DNA from: Cyanobacteria bacterium UBA6984
GTDB taxonomy: Bacteria > Cyanobacteriota > Vampirovibrionia > Gastranaerophilales > Gastranaerophilaceae
Length of the DNA: 44,210 nucleotides
Assembly: GCA_002450015.1 (NCBI GenBank)
Contig: DJYG01000001.1
Span: forward strand, 1-44,210
Reading direction: 5' to 3'
The translations under genes and the position numbers were made by a program. The notes under the pieces are model-generated. The model saw only the letters and a program-made list of their open reading frames with translations, searched no databases and was not told the DNA's origin. Below are positions 41,205 to 44,210 of this stretch, piece after piece. How positions within the stretch are numbered: position 1 is the stretch's first letter; each line of letters starts with the position of its first letter.

Positions 41205-41233
41205 ATTGTGACTTTAAATCAATGTATTGTCAA
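41205..41233 (-). promoter_or_regulatory. gcvT promoter
   Basis: Minus-strand TTGACA (41228-41233) and CACAAT (41205-41210) with a 17-bp spacer, 22 bp before the gcvT ATG. Confidence 0.6.
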
Positions 41234-41258
41234 TATATTCTAAATTTTTGTAATAATT

Positions 41259-41287
41259 TTGTACATGATTTTAAGAAATGATATTAT
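41259..41287 (+). promoter_or_regulatory. pilT promoter
   Basis: TTGTAC (41259-41264) and TATTAT (41282-41287) with a 17-bp spacer, 24 bp before ATG 41312. Back to back with the gcvT promoter. Confidence 0.55.
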
Positions 41288-41311
41288 AATTTTATTATAT
41301 AAGGGAATTTT

Positions 41312-42409
41312 ATGTCGGATAGTAATTTTAAATTAGATTTATTTTTGGAAAAAGCTGTTAAATCAGATGCTTCAGATATACACTTAAAGGTTGGCGAGCG
41401 TCCAATGCTTAGACGTGACGGGATTATATTAAAAATTGATATGCCGCCATTAACAAAGGAAGATATGGATGCTATTGTTGAAAAAATTGTTCCTGATTTT
41501 ATCAAGAGCAGATTGTCAACGGATACAGATTTGGATTTTTCTTATAATATAGAGGGTGTTGCAAGATTTAGGGTTAATCTTGCGCGTGCAATGATGGAAT
41601 TTGCGGCTGTTTTTCGTGTAATTCCTTATTATATAAGCAGTTTTGAAAAATTACATTTGCCTGCATCTATGCAGCAATTTGCAAAATATAACAATGGTAT
41701 AGTGCTTGTTACAGGTCCTACCGGAAGCGGTAAATCTACAACCTTATCATCTTTTATAGATTATATAAACGCTAATTATCAAAAACATATTATTACGATT
41801 GAAGATCCCGTAGAATTTGTATTTAAAGATAAAAAGTGCAAAATAACGCAGCGTCAGGTTGGTATTGATACAAAAAGCTTTTCGGATGGTATAAAATATG
41901 CTTTGCGTCAAGACCCTGATGTTATTCTTGTTGGTGAAATTCGTGATGTTGAAACGCTTGACAGTGCGCTTAAGGCTGCAGAAACAGGTCACCTTGTTTT
42001 TTCAACTATGCATACTAATGATGCTGTTCAAACTATTTATAGAATTATTAATATGTATAATCCTGAAGATAGAGATACTGTAAGAAAACAGCTTGCACAA
42101 ACATTGAGGGGAACAATTGCACAAAAACTTGTAAAAAAAGCAGTAGGCAACGGACGTGTTCCTGCTTGTGAAGTTCTTGTTGTTACACCTGCTATTAAGG
42201 ATTTTATTATTAAAGATGAAATCGAAAATATTTATGATTTATTAGCTAAAGGTTCATTTAATGATATGCTTACAATGAATGAATCTTTACATAAACTTGT
42301 AGAAATAGGTGCGATTACAAAAGAAGCAGCATTAGAGGCTTCTGATAATAAGGTTGAACTTGAACAATTCTTCCGTGGTGTATATAGAGGTACAAAAATC
42401 GGAGAATAA
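41312..42409 (+). CDS. pilT: Type IV pilus retraction ATPase PilT-like (365 aa)
   Basis: Secretion ATPase of the PilT branch: N-terminal ASDIHLKVGERPMLRRDG, Walker A GPTGSGKST (135-143), Asp box EDPVEF (164-169), Walker B DVILVGEIRD (203-212) and His box GHLVFSTMHTND (226-237). The canonical PilT C-terminal AIRNLIRE motif is replaced by AIKDFIIKDEI, which could weaken retraction or place it nearer PilT2/PilU. It powers twitching or DNA uptake. Overlap-free 2-bp gap to recO, so probably one transcript. Confidence 0.93.
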   Translation: MSDSNFKLDLFLEKAVKSDASDIHLKVGERPMLRRDGIILKIDMPPLTKEDMDAIVEKIVPDFIKSRLSTDTDLDFSYNIEGVARFRVNLARAMMEFAAVFRVIPYYISSFEKLHLPASMQQFAKYNNGIVLVTGPTGSGKSTTLSSFIDYINANYQKHIITIEDPVEFVFKDKKCKITQRQVGIDTKSFSDGIKYALRQDPDVILVGEIRDVETLDSALKAAETGHLVFSTMHTNDAVQTIYRIINMYNPEDRDTVRKQLAQTLRGTIAQKLVKKAVGNGRVPACEVLVVTPAIKDFIIKDEIENIYDLLAKGSFNDMLTMNESLHKLVEIGAITKEAALEASDNKVELEQFFRGVYRGTKIGE

Positions 42410-42411
42410 CT

Positions 42412-43176
42412 GTGAATAATGTAATTACGGATGCTATAAATTTAAAGTCTTATAATTTAAGCGAAGCTGATAAGATAATAGTGATGTACTCTAAAGAACA
42501 CGGTTTGATAAAGGGTGTTGCTAAAGGTGTAAAAAAGCCTAAAAGTAAATTAGGTGCCAGAATGGATTCTTTAGTTGCAAATAAAGTAATGTTATATAAG
42601 GGGAAAAATTTGGATACAATTTGTCAGGCAGAAGCTTTGAATACATTTAAGGAAACCCGTCAAGATTTAGATAAATTAGTGTATTCTTCATATATTTCAG
42701 AAATAATTTCGATATTCGGATTTGAAGATGATCCTTCTAGCAAAGAGGTTTATGAATTGTTCTATAAAGCTTTAGATAGAATATCAAATGCTAATTCTAA
42801 AAAAGATGTTGTGATAGCAGCTATAAAATTTCAATTAAAATTTATGCTAATAATTGGCTTTGGTTTAGAATTTGACAGTTGCCTTTGTTGTAGGGAGCAA
42901 ATTTTAGATGAAGATATGTATTTTTCAATTCAAATGGGTGGTGTTGTTTGTGAAGAATGCAATGAAACTCTTGGAGTGAAATTAAAACTTCATCACAAAA
43001 TGAGAGATTTTCTTCAAGCAATGATGCAATTTGATTTTAATTACGAGAGCGACTATGATAAAAAAGCCACAAATAAGGTTTGTGAAGTTTGTTTTAACTT
43101 GTTAAACGAGTATATTCAATCGCATACGGAAAAAAAGATAAAAGCTTTGTCTGTTTTAAAAGAAACAGAAGATTAA
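42412..43176 (+). CDS. recO: DNA repair protein RecO (254 aa)
   Basis: Recombination mediator that loads RecA via RecF/RecR. N-terminal OB fold (TDAINLKSYNLSEADKIIVMYS split at LSEAD), GVKKPKSKLGARM, then the C-terminal domain with a CLCC...CEEC zinc-like site. GTG start at 42412 with GGAG upstream in the pilT tail. The coupling with pilT may be accidental. Confidence 0.92.
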   Translation: MNNVITDAINLKSYNLSEADKIIVMYSKEHGLIKGVAKGVKKPKSKLGARMDSLVANKVMLYKGKNLDTICQAEALNTFKETRQDLDKLVYSSYISEIISIFGFEDDPSSKEVYELFYKALDRISNANSKKDVVIAAIKFQLKFMLIIGFGLEFDSCLCCREQILDEDMYFSIQMGGVVCEECNETLGVKLKLHHKMRDFLQAMMQFDFNYESDYDKKATNKVCEVCFNLLNEYIQSHTEKKIKALSVLKETED

Positions 43177-43264
43177 ATTAAAATGAGTAAATTTAATCTT
43201 CAGGTATAAAATAATATTATAGTTTGAAAAAACAATAGCTTTTAGAACGAAAAGTTATTGTTTT
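43168..43264 (+). terminator. Tandem hairpins after recO
   Basis: GAAGATTAAATT/AATTTAATCTTC (43168-43179, 43190-43201), a 12-bp perfect stem that includes the recO stop, then AAAACAATAG...CTTTT paired to AAAAG...TATTGTTTT (about 43227-43264) with a T-run. The second is the likely terminator. Confidence 0.7.
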
Positions 43265-43314
43265 ATGTTAATGAATACTTTCACAAAGTTTACTATAAAA
43301 TTTTATATATCAAA

Positions 43315-44112
43315 TTATTTACAACTATGATTTCCGCCAACTGTTAAATTTGTTCCGTTCGGACACGTTGTTCCATCTGTTGTTTTTAAATAATCCATGT
43401 TATCAAAATTGATTATCCAAGCAGCTGCGGCAATATCACGAAAACATTTATTTGATACAGTACAACTACCAGTATCACCAGTTACATAATAAGAAGAATT
43501 ACTCATAATATCTTCTACATACACACCTTTTTCATGATTAACCAAAAATTTAAAAATATCATTACCTTGTTTATTTGCTCCTTTTTGTACACCATCAATA
43601 TCAACTCTTGCAAAAAATAATTTATCATCGTTGTAATCATTTGTATATAGTGCAATTGTAGAACCATCTGCTAATACTGCTGCGGTATCATAAGGTGCTC
43701 CTGTAGAACCATTATTATCAAAACCTATAGAACATTGAGTAATAACATCACATTTTTTAGATACTTTCATAAATTCTGTTATTCTATCAAAAAATTTAAA
43801 TCTACACCCAACAGATGAACCAATACACCATTCCTCAACAGGACCATATACAGCCTCTGCTCTACCGAAGGCATCGTTTAAATTTTGATATATTTTTTTA
43901 ACCTTAGCAACCTTTTCTTTGTCACCTGTTGAAGAGTTTAAGTTCGGAAGTGTTAATGCTGCAACAACACCGATTATACCCATAACAATAAGTGTTTCTG
44001 CTAGGGTGAACGCGTATTGTGTGAACTGTTTTTCTGTCATTGCGAGAAAATCTCTGATTTTCGTGGCAATCCAGTTTTTATTTTTTAAATAATTAATAAT
44101 TTTTTTTAACAT
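43315..44112 (-). CDS. Type IV prepilin-like protein C (265 aa)
   Basis: Closest paralogue of prepilin A. The leader is unusually long (34 aa) with cleavage at A34|FTLAE and Glu at mature +5. Residues 14-26 of the leader are encoded by a palindromic repeat. The mature protein shares the NLNSSTGDKEKVAKVKKIY region, a D-I-D-G-x-x-K-G motif, the W-I-I-N-F-D-N-M-D-Y-L block and a tail almost identical to that of A. Several cysteines suggest disulfides. The ATG at 44112 follows AAGAAAGGAAG as in A. Confidence 0.87.
   Translation of the reverse strand: MLKKIINYLKNKNWIATKIRDFLAMTEKQFTQYAFTLAETLIVMGIIGVVAALTLPNLNSSTGDKEKVAKVKKIYQNLNDAFGRAEAVYGPVEEWCIGSSVGCRFKFFDRITEFMKVSKKCDVITQCSIGFDNNGSTGAPYDTAAVLADGSTIALYTNDYNDDKLFFARVDIDGVQKGANKQGNDIFKFLVNHEKGVYVEDIMSNSSYYVTGDTGSCTVSNKCFRDIAAAAWIINFDNMDYLKTTDGTTCPNGTNLTVGGNHSCK
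44035..44075. repeat. Palindromic repeat inside the prepilin C leader
   Basis: On the minus strand ATTGC-cac-GAAAATC-aga-GATTTTC-tc-GCAAT, flanked by CTGG and GACAG. It resembles the widespread bacterial repeat type with TGGATTGC...GCAATGACAG ends. It is read in frame as about 13 leader residues. Confidence 0.7.
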
Positions 44113-44152
44113 GTTAGACTTCCTTTCTTTATTTGTTTCTTTATTTATATTT

Positions 44153-44182
44153 CCGTCATACTGAGCGTTAGCGAAGTATCCA
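44153..44182. repeat. Short repeat upstream of prepilin C
   Basis: CCGTCATACTGAGCGTTAGC, extending to 44182, resembles a second common intergenic repeat type (GTCATxCTGAGCG...GAAGxATCC). It stops at the conserved A/G-rich 5' leader of prepilin C. Confidence 0.5.
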
Positions 44183-44210
44183 GTTGCTTTTTTCTGTCTT
44201 GGATTATTCG

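Noticed and set aside
41183..41311. Glycine riboswitch ahead of gcvT
   Set aside because: The divergent gap is AT-rich and is filled by two promoters; no aptamer-like stems are visible.
1..44210. CRISPR array or insertion sequence
   Set aside because: No regularly spaced repeats with unique spacers and no transposase gene were found on either strand.

Overview
The window looks like a chromosomal segment of a low-GC, gut-type relative of the Cyanobacteria, most likely Candidatus Gastranaerophilales (Melainabacteria/Vampirovibrionia). The main reasons are the prepilin family with the FTLAETLIVMGIIGVVAALT core, the AT-rich sequence with standard-code genes, and the mix of flagellar export, type IV pilus and Gram-negative/Firmicute-like housekeeping genes. 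The placement is by recognition, not by a computed phylogeny. No prophage, CRISPR array or intact insertion sequence was seen.

Layout. 1-820: prepilin A. 821-7879 (minus): flagellar export-gate cluster fliP-fliQ-fliR-flhB-flhA followed by a PilZ protein, a small membrane protein and a short PLP decarboxylase-like protein. 8014-8313: tRNA-Leu(CAG), its terminator, a palindromic element and an 18-nt copy of the tRNA 3' end. 8331-13858 (minus): glycosyltransferase, phosphate transporter with PhoU-like partner, prs, rdgB, uppS. 13938-16819: PadR regulator, PDZ/radical-SAM protein, cobO, 5-formyl-THF cyclo-ligase. 16851-21083 (minus): aroF, a strong candidate 6S RNA gene with its own promoter, a radical-SAM protein with a 59-aa zinc ribbon, stomatin/NfeD pair, DUF1858 protein. 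21174-26670: Q-rich protein, receiver-domain protein, HNH nuclease, rpsA-ispH, and a CpaE-like ATPase. 26682-27770: prepilin B and a small Cys-rich protein.

27856-38003 holds the S10-spc ribosomal protein cluster, rpsJ to rplR in near-canonical order. It is interrupted between rpsN and rpsH by a self-contained prepilin cassette (D) with its own promoter and terminator. It stops after rplR with a terminator, so rpsE, rpmD, rplO and secY are not here. Several spacers in this cluster contain unusual hairpins or direct repeats.

38004-44112: a membrane protein, gcvPA-gcvH-gcvT (minus; gcvPB absent), divergent pilT-recO, and prepilin C. Prepilins A and C sit in inverted orientation at the two ends of the window and share 5' leader, N-terminal helix and C-terminal tail. 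Their signal leaders have been lengthened by in-frame palindromic repeat sequence.

Functionally the window joins two surface machines (flagellum: export gate plus a probable c-di-GMP effector; type IV pilus: PilT, CpaE-like ATPase, four prepilins) with core translation, isoprenoid/cell-wall lipid, nucleotide and one-carbon metabolism.
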